Source: Microvelia longipes (taxonomy: Eukaryota; Arthropoda; Insecta; Hemiptera; Veliidae). Taken from it: 64,000 nucleotides of DNA. Location of the stretch: NCBI GenBank assembly GCA_018340805.1, contig JACMZG010001914.1:19832065-19896064 (forward strand). The letters are read 5' to 3'. The position numbers were made by a program, and so were the translations under genes. This document shows, one piece after another, positions 37,905 through 50,542 of the stretch. The notes below the pieces were generated by a model. That model made no database searches. It was not told the DNA's origin and saw only the letters and a program-made list of their open reading frames with translations. The first letter of the stretch is position 1. The number at the start of each line of letters is the position of its first letter.

Positions 37905-37993
37905 ATTCTGCCGACTCGTATCGGATGGTGTCCAGGCAAACCCACTTAGGTCAAAGTTCTGCCTGGACACTATCCGATACGAATCCGCAGAAT
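37905..37993. repeat. Hairpin-forming inverted repeat beside the N gap
   Basis: Arms 37905-37938 and 37960-37993 are complementary at 31 of 34 positions, around a 21-base loop. The transposon's 3' AT flank is the first two bases of this repeat. It could be a small MITE that served as target, or one end of a larger foldback lost in the gap. Confidence 0.8.
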
Positions 37994-38000
37994 TGCAGAT

Positions 38001-39000
38001 NNNNNNNNNNNNNNNNNNNNNNNNNNNNNNNNNNNNNNNNNNNNNNNNNNNNNNNNNNNNNNNNNNNNNNNNNNNNNNNNNNNNNNNNNNNNNNNNNNNN
38101 NNNNNNNNNNNNNNNNNNNNNNNNNNNNNNNNNNNNNNNNNNNNNNNNNNNNNNNNNNNNNNNNNNNNNNNNNNNNNNNNNNNNNNNNNNNNNNNNNNNN
38201 NNNNNNNNNNNNNNNNNNNNNNNNNNNNNNNNNNNNNNNNNNNNNNNNNNNNNNNNNNNNNNNNNNNNNNNNNNNNNNNNNNNNNNNNNNNNNNNNNNNN
38301 NNNNNNNNNNNNNNNNNNNNNNNNNNNNNNNNNNNNNNNNNNNNNNNNNNNNNNNNNNNNNNNNNNNNNNNNNNNNNNNNNNNNNNNNNNNNNNNNNNNN
38401 NNNNNNNNNNNNNNNNNNNNNNNNNNNNNNNNNNNNNNNNNNNNNNNNNNNNNNNNNNNNNNNNNNNNNNNNNNNNNNNNNNNNNNNNNNNNNNNNNNNN
38501 NNNNNNNNNNNNNNNNNNNNNNNNNNNNNNNNNNNNNNNNNNNNNNNNNNNNNNNNNNNNNNNNNNNNNNNNNNNNNNNNNNNNNNNNNNNNNNNNNNNN
38601 NNNNNNNNNNNNNNNNNNNNNNNNNNNNNNNNNNNNNNNNNNNNNNNNNNNNNNNNNNNNNNNNNNNNNNNNNNNNNNNNNNNNNNNNNNNNNNNNNNNN
38701 NNNNNNNNNNNNNNNNNNNNNNNNNNNNNNNNNNNNNNNNNNNNNNNNNNNNNNNNNNNNNNNNNNNNNNNNNNNNNNNNNNNNNNNNNNNNNNNNNNNN
38801 NNNNNNNNNNNNNNNNNNNNNNNNNNNNNNNNNNNNNNNNNNNNNNNNNNNNNNNNNNNNNNNNNNNNNNNNNNNNNNNNNNNNNNNNNNNNNNNNNNNN
38901 NNNNNNNNNNNNNNNNNNNNNNNNNNNNNNNNNNNNNNNNNNNNNNNNNNNNNNNNNNNNNNNNNNNNNNNNNNNNNNNNNNNNNNNNNNNNNNNNNNNN
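38001..39000. other. Assembly gap, 1000 N
   Basis: A run of exactly 1000 N, a fixed-size scaffold gap. True distance and content are unknown. Confidence 0.99.
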
Positions 39001-39141
39001 TGCTACTGGTTTTAAGTATAATTTCTGCCCTGTATGAACGTCTTGACAAGTTAAGCAATATTTCAACAGCTATAAATATCACTTTGCTGACATGTCACAA
39101 AAACTAATTTATTACAGCCAGCAAATCAAATTCTATAAAAC

Positions 39142-39887
39142 TCTACACCTTTTCCACATTTATTTGAGAAGATATCAATTGTATTTGAGAAAATGACTTG
39201 TATTTGAGAAAATATCAAATGTAAATTAGATTAGTCTGTTGAATTTGATAAAACAACAAATGTAGTTGAGAATAGTCATTTTTATTTGAGAAAGCATTAT
39301 ATAAAATTAGAATTGTTTAATTCATTTCAGAAAGGGAGATTTGAATTTGAGAAGTTGTCAATTGTATTGAGAAAATTATCCAAATGACAATCAGCTGTGC
39401 TTGATGAACCGATTTTCATGTATGATGGCTTTTTGGATTCGTCCTACGCCCTATGTAGTGCATTCCTAGCTCAAAAAAAATTATTGATAATTTGAACTCC
39501 TAGGAGTTGATTTACTAGGAGTAGAGACCATTTTCAAAGGTCTAGGACCATGTTTCCCCCATAATTTAAGGATTTAATGTTGGTTAAAGTGAGTTGTTCC
39601 ACCCTGTGTATGTTTCATTGCTCAACTCTCACCTAACAAGGTATAATTGTATTTAAGAAAAATAGTAATGTATAAATTGGCCGAATTTTGAGTTTCTCAT
39701 TATCAAATCACAAGTTCTCAAAAACATTTAATAAATTCTTAAATAGAATTCACTGCTCTCAAATTCATTTAATGCCTACTCAAATACAACTGACTGTTCT
39801 CAAATTCAATTGATGTTTTCTAAAATATATTTTTCTAATCTCAAATACAATTGATATGTTCTCAAATAAAATTGGAAAAGGTGTAGA
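39142..39887. repeat. Foldback (MITE-like) element with TTTGAGA repeats
   Basis: TCTACACCTTTTCC at 39142 is mirrored by GGAAAAGGTGTAGA ending at 39887. Inside, copies of TATTTGAGAA face copies of TTCTCAAATA across a ~300-bp centre, so both arms are built of degenerate direct repeats of the same motif. The centre includes the palindrome AACTCCTAGGAGTT (about 39496). No open frame of note. It lies about 490 bp downstream of the RpL22 stop. Confidence 0.75.
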
Positions 39888-40378
39888 CAACAAAAATAAA
39901 ATGTTTTGGTTATACGCTTCGTTGACTAAAAACTACTACCATAAGATTGTTCAAAAACAAACAGGCGTAATTTAATGTCTGGTTATTGAAATTAAAAAAT
40001 TACTTCCTTTAAAACTGCAGCTCCTTAACAAAATGCTGACAAAGACGCATATTATAGAAAAATTACCAAAAAATAGGTAATAGCGCGATATTTTTAGTTA
40101 CACCTGAATTTTTAATTTCTTAAGTTAAATGTCCACTCTCCTGCAGAAATCAGGACATCTGATTTTCAAACGTTGCAAACCTATTATAGACTAAGCAAAG
40201 CTTATGTTAACAATAACATTATCCTTCAATTTTTATAACATCTTGGCCAATCTCTATCAGTGTTTATAGGAATAGGAACAAAAATAAAAACACATTTCAG
40301 AATGTCCAGGTTTTAAAAAAATACATTAATAGTTAAATTAAGATAAAACAATGACATAAATATAAAGAAAACTTAAAT
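39888..40378. other. RpL22 3' flank
   Basis: AT-rich sequence downstream of RpL22 (minus strand). It should hold the 3' UTR and polyadenylation site; I cannot place the site with confidence. Confidence 0.5.
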
Positions 40379-43300
40379 TTAATCATTGTCTTCCTCATCT
40401 TCATCTTCTTGGTTGTTAAACTGAAACAATCAAATAAATTCAGATCAGAACATTGACAAGGAATCAAGATAACTCAATAAGCTAGACAAAACTATTTAAA
40501 ATATACTTCATTTTGTGCTGCAAATGTTAATTTTGATTAGCTTTAGTTTTTATTGCATAATCATAGAAAAAGTGGGTGGTAATTACAAATTAAAAAAGCT
40601 AAATTTACAATAAAAAGTCTACAGAGACATCCAAACCATTTTATTAGGTGGCTACTAACCAAAGAACTACTAGATCAACTCCTAGGAAGTAGACCACTTT
40701 TAGAGACTCTCAAATTCCTTAAAAAAATTTACAGTAATGCTTTCAGGGTGCAATTGAATCAAGTAAAACATCTACAAAACTGGTTGAGATTTACGTTACT
40801 TTTAAAAATTTAAAAAGATAGCATGTACAAATAATTATAAACATAAAGAACACTTGTTTGAGCTTCCTGTAAATTGATATTGAATTTAATGGTTTCAAAA
40901 AATGGTCCACATTGCAGTGAAAGTTTTGAACAATTCCAAGATATCATAGGTTATTCAATTGTTGCAATACATTTTTAATTCTATAATTGAATTTTACAAA
41001 AATTATTAAAATAAACGAAGATTTATATTAACGAACACCAAAATATTTCCACAAAACGTTTATTAAGATAAACACAGTGGACTTACGACCTCATGATCAT
41101 CATCAGTGTCAGGGAGTTGCTAAGCATAAGTCTTCAATCAGACCTTTAAGACAGTCACATAACGAACACTGTTTACCTTAACAACATTTAGTGAAGAAAA
41201 TATGGTGTTTTTGTTGCGGTATTACATAATTCTACTACTCAGCTTTATTGAAATGAAGCTAGAATTTGTTTTCGAATTTATTGTCTGGGCTAATTTAAAA
41301 ATGAATAAAAATAGATTTGCAATAACATTGTATAGCGGAATGGACAAAGTATATCAACTGTTTATTTGATTACGCTGTATGTTGTATTCAACTGTTAGGA
41401 TTATAGCAGTCATTTTCCTGCACAGCAGCTTCATTATATGAAATATATTGGTCTATTCAGACCCCTCACTTCAGAGGAAAGTCAACTAACACTAAATAAT
41501 TAATTTTTTCAATGATTTTGGCACGCCGTCAACTAACCAAAACTATAATCACTTAAAATTCAAGTGTTCAGTATTTAAGCTAACACTGGAATAATTATTT
41601 TCTTGCAGCAATTATGTCTACCTAATTAGATTATTGTGTACTAAATAGAAATTTATTTCAAGTGAAACAAAGAATAAGATTGTTGTTTACCTGGAAGTAA
41701 CGAAGTTCATAGGTGTCCTTTGAACTGGCAACAACCCTCAACCAATCACGCAAGTTGTTCTTTTTTAAGTATTTCTTAGTCAAATATTAAGATACCTATT
41801 TAAAAATACAAGAATAATTAAAACAAACATAGTAGTTTATACAGAGCTTTCAACAAGTATGTGTTTAAGCAGCCTTAGAAAAAGCTCAACAGAGTATAGG
41901 AGCTACGAAAACCACTTTCTATAGTTGTTAACTAGTTGCATAACTTACTTAGATGGAATAATAGTAGTTATCTCTGATAATAAATAAAAAATTAAAAAGA
42001 ATTTATCAATGGAGCCATAATAAAACTACACATCAATTACAAAATATTGCAACTCAGATTCTCAAAAGGGCAGTGGTTAAGATAATAGTCACCAAGTACT
42101 CTTCTTGATTCAGGCAATTTAAACCTGGTTCTTGGCTTAGGCAATGTAATGAAATTAACAAGTAATCTTATCTTGTCAAAATGAAACAAATTAATATAGG
42201 AGTAAAGGTCAGGGTTGATTTCAGAGTCTTGTTAGTTGGCAAGTCCACTCAGAGTTTGCAGCTTCTGAGAGGTGCCCTGTAACAGAATCTAAACATAAAT
42301 TAGTCTAAAATCACTTACTTAAATAAACATTGCCACAGTTGAGACACTCTTGACTGGTATAATCTTCACTAAACCTACTCCCCATGTAATATCCTTCATT
42401 GTTTACTAATATTTCTCTAATCAAACTAAGCACTAATGGAACAGCTATATTACTGTTCATGAAGATTTTTATGTCATAATTATGTAATAGACAAATCATA
42501 GATATTTTACTGTCATACTTTAGTAAAAACTTTATGTATTATAAAAATGTCAAGTTGCAACATAATACAATATTCCTATCCTTCCATTCAAAACATTAAG
42601 AATTAGCTTGTTTTTACAGTTTTATAAAAATAAATAAAGCAAAATCAACTGAATAAATATATATATACAATTGTTTAAAGTAAGATTATATAAAACTTGT
42701 TTTTGTAGTTGTTATATGTTAACTAATATAGTTGTACTATGTTAAAATTATGTGCTGAATTTTTTTGTCTGTCATAAAATTTTTTAATTTGTGACAACAT
42801 CAATACTTTGGTTTTGAATAGGGTAATACATAAATAAGACAGAGTAAAGGTTACTACATGGGTAGCATTTTTAGTCTTGGCCTAGCTATTTCCAGTTGTT
42901 TGAAAGCAGCATAATTTTACAGAGTGAAATATCACTCCAACCCCCAACCTGGAGGGCCAGGAGCCTCTGAATTTAGCCACTCAAACATCAGTACAAGCCT
43001 ACCGATTCTTTAATAGTGTGTGGCTTTATTATTACAATTCAATTAATTTAAGCATTTTTTTTAAAATATTGAATATAAGGAAGAAAGAGACAGTATAGAC
43101 TAGAGATATAAGTGTACCCAAGGATCAAAATGAATTAAATTAAAAATAGATAAATACATACTGGAGACTAATGTACGAGTTCTAGGCTTAAGTGTAAGTT
43201 TCATTCAAACTTAAGTAATGATCTGGACTATTACCCTAGATGTTTGTGCATTTTTTAAGATTCAATCATTTAATAAAAGTGGATTATCATTATACAGTAA

Positions 43301-46068
43301 TAAAATATAAAGTGAAAATGCCTACAAGTGCGTATTTTAGAGCAAAATCAAAAAAGGGTAATGGAAGAAAGTATAAGCAATTTTTAGAAGTGTAGCACTA
43401 ATATAGAAAGGCTAATTCATAATACTACTTAAAAAAATAATGAAACTACACACTAGAAAAGCATTTGAGTGTTGACCACCCCGAACTACGTGGAAGTATC
43501 AGAGGCTCTGCAGGCTTTCCCTTCATGACTTTCCACTTTCCTGAGCTTGAGGAAATTCTAGTGAAACTCACTACTTCCAGAGAAGATAGCTCTGGTTAAG
43601 AAGCCCACTAACGGGGCACTTGAAGAGACATACATATGACATTTACCTCTTAGGAAAGTGAATTTCAGAAGTTAAAATAATTTTCATCTTGTTTCTTTCT
43701 AAAGTGACGCTGTTACCAAAATTATTTGTCTTTCCGTTGATTTTTATCCTTTCTAATAAATATTTTTCCTGCAAACATAAAATATTGATAATAAGATAAG
43801 ATTTATAAAAAAAAACTAAGCATTCATGTTGAATACCATAACTTTCCCTAAAATCTGACCAGATTGTTCAAGTGGGTAGTGTAGAGTAATCATATATCTA
43901 AATAAGAGCTTCTTTGTGGCTCACATAATATGTACCGGGTCATTGGATGAGTAAAAATACGAAAAATGGACAACTGTACATAAATAATTCGTTTGTAATA
44001 TCCAACTGATTAAGAACTGTTATCAAATTATTAAACTGGATTAAAATAACAAACTGGAGTAATTTCTGAAGTTTACAGACCTAATAGATGATAAGGGAGG
44101 TAAACATTTGAACTAAAAAAATAGTACATTAAAAGTAATTCATAATTCATTGAAAGTAGATTACATCTAGGTTTTATAAATTTTCCTTAAATTGCATGGT
44201 CATTTTTAATAAATACTTTCCTAAATATTAGTCAATTAATCAAGTTGTCAGGATCAAACATGTACAGCTGACCTTTAGGTCAAATGAAATTTATATCATT
44301 TGGTTATAAGGCTATAATTTGATACTCACAAAATTAGCTACATCCATAATTTTGTCTTCATAGGGATGAGTACATCGATAATAAACTTTCTGGTCTCTTT
44401 CTTCTTCTTCTGTCCCTTTCCTTTGAGTTGTTGTTTAGGTAGTTTAGCATGTTGAGTTTTCTTAGCTACAACTGGTTTCTTAGCAGGTGCTTGTTTCTTC
44501 ACAGCAGGTTTAGCAGGTTGGTCTCCAGCAGCTTTCTTAGCAGGAGCTGCAGCAGCTGGGGCTGCTGGTTTAGGGGCAGCTTTCTCAGCTGGTTTGGCAG
44601 CTTTGTCTGCAGGTTTAGCTGGGGCTTTAGCAGGTTGTTTAGCAGCGGGCTTGGCTCCAGCTGGTTTAGCAGCTGCTGGCTTGGCAGCGGCAGCTTTGGG
44701 TGCAGCAGCTGCAGGTTTGGCAGCACCAGCAGCTGGCTTTGCAGCTGCAGGTTTAGCGGCTGCTGGCTTGGCAGCACCAGCTGTGGCAGTGCTCGACTTA
44801 ACAGTAGTCGTATTCTTTTTTGTTGTAGCCGGGGCTGGCTTCTTAGCCTAAAAATAAAGAAAAATACAACACTTTGTATGGAATATATAACAGCAGAATT
44901 TGAATGAAAATAAAACAAACATGTTATTTTTATGGCCAGGACAACTCCTAAAATTGTCTATTGATCATGTGCAAATAATACCGGTACTTATTTACTTGGT
45001 TCCCAACATAAAGTTGGGACCTAAGTAAATATGGCGATATAGGGCAATTATTCACTTGGGTACCAACACAGGGGGAAAAGAAAAGATTGATAATCAAGTA
45101 AATAAGATAATATAGAGCGAAAGTACCCTTAGTTCCCAACATAAAATGGGTATCCAAGGAATAAGTGCCAGGAAAATTACTAAGTGTTTTTGTTCTCATA
45201 GCAAAAAGCTTGTTATTTCTTAAGTCTTAACTCCATTACAAATCGAAACTGAGGGATTTAAATGGAGTTTAGACAGACCTCCTAGTTCCTATACCCAAAT
45301 CCCACTAGATTTTTTTCAGATAAATTGAGGTTGGGAACCAAGTAAATAAGTGCCTTAATACCCAGGGATGTTATATTACCTTGCAATAGTATAACACGCA
45401 GAGTTTGGCAGGGGGTTGAACCCCCATGTTCAATCCTATTCACACAACTGCCGGGAGGGTTGAACTTCCTAGAGGGTTTAACATGGGTTAAACCCACCGC
45501 ATGTGAGCAAAGTATCTAATCCACCCAATATAAAACCTTTTTATATTGGGTGGAGCAAACAGGCTGAATCATATTACTTACTAAACCTGTCATATTTCCA
45601 AATTAACAAGTCTTATACCCAGCAGCTTCACAAATGGAAGCCTTAAAACTAAATTAAATTGCACTTTATTTCTTGCTATTTCTTTAGTCGCAATATTCAA
45701 CATCTCACATCGCAGGTTTATAACCTTTCCCTTTCGTGGAACACATGAATTTATATCTCAATTCATCCGAATATAAACACAAAATAAAATTAATCAAACA
45801 TACGTTGTAGTATAATAGAATAATGATGACCGATTTTAAATTGGTAAAAAACAATAAAACCTAGGCTTTAATTAAAGATTATGAATTATGATACGGTGTC
45901 ACATGAACTATTAATACTTCTCAAGTTTAACAAAATAATTAACATACCTGTAAGTCAGACTTACAATATCAATTCAATACATTTTAAATAAATAAAGGAA
46001 GATTCATTTCATAAATAGAAACAAATGAAGATGTAAAAAATAGTCAATAAATTACTTACGGGCGACAT
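40379..46068 (-). CDS. RpL22: Ribosomal protein L22 (eL22), five coding exons
   Basis: Exons on the minus strand: 46060-46068 (MSP), 44330-44847, 43647-43768, 41691-41795 and 40379-40420 (ends [13 protein letters not shown]). The protein is a component of the cytoplasmic 60S ribosomal subunit. Exon 2 encodes a ~150-residue AKP-rich extension (repeats such as [11 protein letters not shown]), then [10 protein letters not shown] and the L22 core: [53 protein letters not shown] and YELRYFQ, with an acidic tail typical of the family. Drosophila RpL22 has a comparable histone-H1-like extension; mammalian L22 (128 residues) does not. Two single-base losses break the frame, near 44362 (before the CTHP motif) and near 41787 (in RYLKYLT). 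Both fit homopolymer errors because the gene is essential. Predicted length is 265 residues. The leader has TOP-like pyrimidine tracts. Confidence 0.93.
43440..43640. other. GC-richer island in RpL22 intron 3
   Basis: About 200 bp of more GC-rich sequence within an otherwise AT-rich intron, close to exon 3. It has no open frame and looks like an old dispersed repeat. Other parts of the RpL22 introns (40421-41690, 41796-43646, 43769-44329) show nothing I can name; I looked for box C/D snoRNA motifs and found no convincing pair. Confidence 0.3.
44983..45355. mobile_element. Foldback MITE in RpL22 intron 1
   Basis: The 25-base end at 44983-45007 (GGTACTTATTTACTTGGTTC...) matches the reverse complement of 45330-45354 at 24 positions. 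TAATACC precedes it (44976-44982) and recurs one base after it (45356-45362), consistent with a 7-bp target duplication. Internal fragments repeat the TTCCCAAC and AAGTAAATAAG motifs. The right half is also present at the window start. Confidence 0.65.
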
Positions 46069-49000
46069 GGTGGACGCAAGAGGTTTCCCGAGAAAGAAGT
46101 TACTTGCTCAACCTAAGAGAAGTGATGAACAGACGATTAAAGTTGTGTTGTAATGTTGGCAACACTTACGAACAATATAAATCAGCTGTTTTCGTCAAGT
46201 TCCAAACAAACCGTTATTTCTATTTGACTTAACATTGTGCGTGTTCCTTTAAGGCTTTTTGTGATTGTTTTTTGGACTTTTCTTTAGTTTTTTGCATATT
46301 TGCGATAGATTAGAACCCTCTTTACAAATTGGCTGTAAAAAGGTATGTATTTTTTATTTTTTTTCTGTTTTTTACGCTGTTTTAATATCATAGATTTTGG
46401 CACATTTTTTTTTATTGACTCCATATAATGATTAACGATTACATTTATCATTGTTTCTTATGTTTCAATAAGTATTAATTGTTTTAGTGAATTGTGTGTT
46501 CATATTTTTTCATATATGATTATTATATTGTACATACATGGTTTATTTATTGTGGGCAATACGATCGTTTTCAGACAAATTTATGGAACTCCTAGGAAAC
46601 ACAGCCGCCTGGCAATTTTAATTCTTAATTTGATCGGTACTTTTAGTTTAGTTAGTTAACGATATTAGTCGATGATCGAAGCAACCCTAGCTTGAATTAA
46701 ACCTGAAGCTGAATGCCTTCTAATCTTGTCCTGTTGATTATACTGTGTAAATACTGCCCTCTTATTAATACTGTGTAACATCTTTTTTATTTGTAGTAAA
46801 TCATGGCGACAGTCTTTAGTTTTGCCAAAATCGCTTCATTCTTTATAGGAGAAGAAGGGGCTTTGGAGAGAGGAGAGAATGGCTTCAGAAGTAAGCATGT
46901 GAAATCATGTATATGATGCAAAACTTAAATTTTTGAAGGGGGATGTGCATGCAAGCATGAGGAAAGAAGTAATTTATCATATTGAAGTAAGTTCTATCAT
47001 ATTAAAGTAATTCATTGCATTTTTTATTTTTAACATGGCCTTTTTACAGTTTTTTAAAGTAGCTGATTTTTTTAATTTACCGCATTTATACTGTCGGTAT
47101 ATAGGAAAATTATTTTGTTTGGAATAAAAATCTGAAACCGGGATTTCAACTGAAAACCTGTCTTAAGACATGTTTTTTACAAATTTATGTGTGTGTGTGT
47201 CTGTATCAACGTTGCTCCGAGTTAGTTGTTAATTCTAGAGAGTTGAAACTTGGTAAAAAAACTATCTTTCAGTCTAGTTGTGCTATCCAAAAATTAATGT
47301 TTTATGTTGTCAATAACCTGCAGTTATGGCTTAGCAAAACTTAAATAAACCTCAGAAAAATGTTTTGATTAATTTGAAATTTTGCACATATGTAGTGTCG
47401 TAATAACATTTGGGTGTAATTTTATTACATACATTTTTTGGACTTGCCAAAATGTTTACTTCTTTAGAAATAAATTGTATGTTTTATCTAATTTATTTAT
47501 TTCTTTCGTCCATTTGTATGATATTTTATATACCTCTTTTCTCTGTGCAGATATACTTGAAAGACAATATGGAGGTGGAGAAAGCCTCTTGCAATTGCAA
47601 GAGAGGGCTTTTGAAATGCCACCATATGGCTACTCTTTTATTTTGGGCTTACCATAATATCTCTTCTACAGATACCCTATGTAAATGGGTTGCTCCTAGA
47701 GTAGCTCCAGAAGATGACAGCAGAGATATAAGCCAATTGTTTCCTCCTGGTCCAAGTCATACTAATGTTGACTCTCCAACTGGGGACCAATTGTCAAGTT
47801 GTATCGAGGATTTAAGGGTAGGTCTGTTTTTGTTGTTATTTTCTAAACCTTAGTATGCAGATAACTCTAACTTTGGTTTTTACTTATCTTATATAATTTT
47901 TGCTTCTTATAATTATGTATAAAGGATTTGGTGTTGATAGAAAAATAGACCCTGTAAGTCAGCAATAGTACTGATTCCATTCTAAATAGTCTTTATTTTC
48001 TCAGGTTAACAATATAATACAAAAAAATACTGTAATTATAAAGAGTTATAGTTTATGGACAAACCTATATGATCATTAGATTCCTATATCATATAAAATC
48101 TAATGTAATGTAACCTATTAGGGGATATTAGTTTCTATTACCACTATAACTGCTTTGTTGGCTTCCTTCACGGTTTAGAGTGTTCACCAAATTAAATTAA
48201 TGACATTTAAATTAAGTTGAAGCTTTAGCAGAGTAATTTTCTATACTTATTAATCTTTATAACTTAAACAAAACTTATTTCTGTTGTTCATTGTAGATTG
48301 CAGGAGTTGGTGCAGGCCTCCTGTGGAAGGTGAGAACTCCACCTCTAGATGACATTCCTTTACTGCCAGATGTAGAAGAAGTTGTAATGTCGAAGGAGTT
48401 TGAAGAAGCTTTAGACAAGCCATGTCTTATTAGGGAGGCACTGAAGGTAAATAGTGCAGTGAGAGGCACTGCAGAAGAAAAAACGCGAGGGCAGTCAAGA
48501 AACCCTCTCTGGCTATCCTTAAGGAAAAACAGACTAACAGCTTCGAATTTTGGATTAATTTTGAATTACTTAAACAAGCCAAAACTGCCAAAATCTTTTT
48601 GGTCAAGAATATTTGGTGAGCTTTATTTTTTTTAAAACATTATTTAATATCACATTTATTTTATTTTCTTGTGTTACTGTAGAGTATATATTGTGATCAC
48701 TTTTCCAACATTTTGCTTAGTTTATAACAGATTTTATATTTACGAACAGAAATTTGTGATAAATGTAGTTGGAAAATATGGTGGCCTGTGCTTTAAAATG
48801 GTTTTGAAAGTTTTAAGAAATGTGATGAGTATGAAATAAATAATGGGTCTTCATTACCTTAGCCGCTATGTGGCATTTTAATAAAAAATTTATTAAAATG
48901 CTTTTTTTATGAAGCAGTTTGTATGCATACATACATATTTATTGTAACTATCCATTAAAGTAATTATAATCCTTAAGAAGATGTTAATTTCAATCCATTA

Positions 49001-49617
49001 CTCATTTGCACCTCCAACAGGCAAAAAGTATACATAGCTGATTGAATAGTTTTGTCACATACTGCTATTAACAAATTACGTTATTCCAGGTCTGTACAAG
49101 TTAGATGGAATCAAAGCTATACAGTGGGGAAGAGACCATGAGGATGATGCTGTTCAACGCTTCTCGGAAGTGTCTGGATTGAAAGTGGAACGGAATGGGT
49201 TATTTGTACATGAGAATGGCTTCTTGGCAGCATCTCCTGACGGGCTTGTTGAAGATGGGGCTTTACTCGAAGTGAAGTGCCCATTTTCACTGAGGAGTGT
49301 CTCTTCCTTAAAAGAGGCACAAAAGAATACAGACAAGAGAAATTTTTTTCATTACAATGAAGATGGTGACATAGTAATCAATGCAGACCATGAATACTAC
49401 CACCAAATTCAAGGCCAAATGTACATAACAGGTAATAATCCAATATGGAGATAGTAGTATTAAAATGATATTTTTACCTTAACCACATTTGCTTCTTGTC
49501 ATATTTCTAAGTTTGTGTGTATGTATATAGGTATAGTTTAAATGTGTAAAATATATTTTATAGTATTACTATATGAAATAAATAATATTCAGTCCTGCAT
49601 GTAAGATCTTATGTATA
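45282..49617. repeat. Second copy of the 4.3-kb block found at 1-4338
   Basis: RpL22 intron 1 and exon 1 plus the left part of the transposon are repeated here with scattered one- to few-base differences (for example near 46395 versus 1115). The similarity ends where element 1 breaks off. Confidence 0.9.
46069..46130 (-). promoter_or_regulatory. RpL22 leader with TOP-like pyrimidine tracts, cut by a transposon
   Basis: Read on the minus strand, the 62 bases before ATG contain CACTTCTCTT and AACTTCTTTCTCGGG, the pyrimidine runs expected at ribosomal-protein transcription starts (5' TOP). The transposon begins immediately upstream. If transcription starts at either tract, core promoter sequence upstream of about -50 is now transposon DNA. 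Confidence 0.55.
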
Positions 49618-50542
49618 TAAATATAAGATACTGGGTTTAGAAAATTAGTTGGTAGTTATAATGATAAAACATTATTAATTCTAAAACACTTCCACAGTTG
49701 CTTTACTTTTATTCTTTGTGTTTCAGGAAGAACAAAGTGTCATTTCTTTCAATGGTGCCTGAATGACTTTGTTTGGTTTCCAGTAGAAAAAGATTCCTCA
49801 TGGGAAAGGAATGTGGATTTATTGGAATCATTTTTTCTTAATAAATTTATTCCCAAATTAATCTCAAGGCTTGAGAGTGATAAACAGAGTGGTTAGTATA
49901 AAAATTACTTTTAATAATATAAAATAAATTAGTCTTGTTAATTATAGTCATGTTTTTAAATAAATTTTGGAGGCCTTGAAGTAGAACATAAATCCGCACT
50001 GCTAGAGTTTAAAACAAATGTACTATTTATTTTAATTTTCCTCTTTTTAATTGCCAGGATTCCTTGTTGCCTAAACCCTGCATTAAACAGTACTCGGCTC
50101 TCCTAACCTACTTTAAAATATTTTGCTGGTAAAATTTAGTTGTTAGTGATAGTAATGAGGGAGAGGTGATAGATCACCTAGCAAGTAGGCCATGTTGTTG
50201 GGCCTTTTAATACCTCTCATGAAAATTCTAGAGGCCCCAACCGGGATTGAACCCGGACTGTCTGGGTGGCAGGCACAAGTGCTAATGATTGTACTACTGG
50301 GACCCCCTGGTATAGGTGTTATGTCCCACCATTAAATATTTTCTGGCTGCTTATTTTTATCACTGTTATTTAACTATTAATATTTGACTAATTGATAAAA
50401 TAAGTCCTGCATCACCAAATTTATAACAATAACACCCACTCATTTCATCTACAAAACAAATAAATCAATTTGTAAATCATACAAATTTTAATATGTTTTT
50501 TTATTACTATTTTCAGATGCTTCTACTGCTTCTTCTGGCTGA
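46803..50542 (+). CDS. SWIM-YqaJ nuclease gene, transposon 4
   Basis: Coding exons: 46803-46986, 47551-47817, 48297-48615, 49090-49431, 49727-49891 and 50517-50542, after a 5' UTR exon ending at 46342. Phases agree at every junction. Predicted ~434 residues: N-terminal MATVFSFAK, SWIM CxC-x6-CxH at about residues 75-86, a Pro/Asp-rich linker, then a YqaJ/lambda-exonuclease fold from RLTASNFG through HEDDAVQRF, ASPDGL, LLEVKCP, YYHQIQGQM and FFQWCLNDF. The penultimate donor GTTAGT is weak; if unspliced the protein stops two codons later with nearly the same end. A 2-base loss in exon 1 (near 46911) is the only frame break seen. Such nucleases process DNA ends; a role in transposon end processing or repair is inference. 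Confidence 0.85.
50080..50303 (-). mobile_element. tRNA-derived SINE, transposon 4
   Basis: Reversed tRNA-like head ending at 50303, with the B box at 50243-50253 (complement of GGTTCAATCCC) inside CCGG arms. It occupies the last intron of the YqaJ gene. The ~163-bp segment that marks type II copies follows at about 50304-50465. Confidence 0.6.

Noticed and set aside
37840..39082. Four frames of 370-397 codons
   Set aside because: They run through the 1000-N gap and have no sequence support.
42311..42499. 62-codon frame with a CLNCG motif in RpL22 intron 3
   Set aside because: Isolated, no second cysteine pair, no splice context; probably chance.
44449..44907. Open frames of 152, 139 and 85 codons over RpL22 exon 2
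   Set aside because: They are antisense or out-of-frame readings of the Ala/Lys/Pro repeats; the in-frame reading gives the L22 extension and core.
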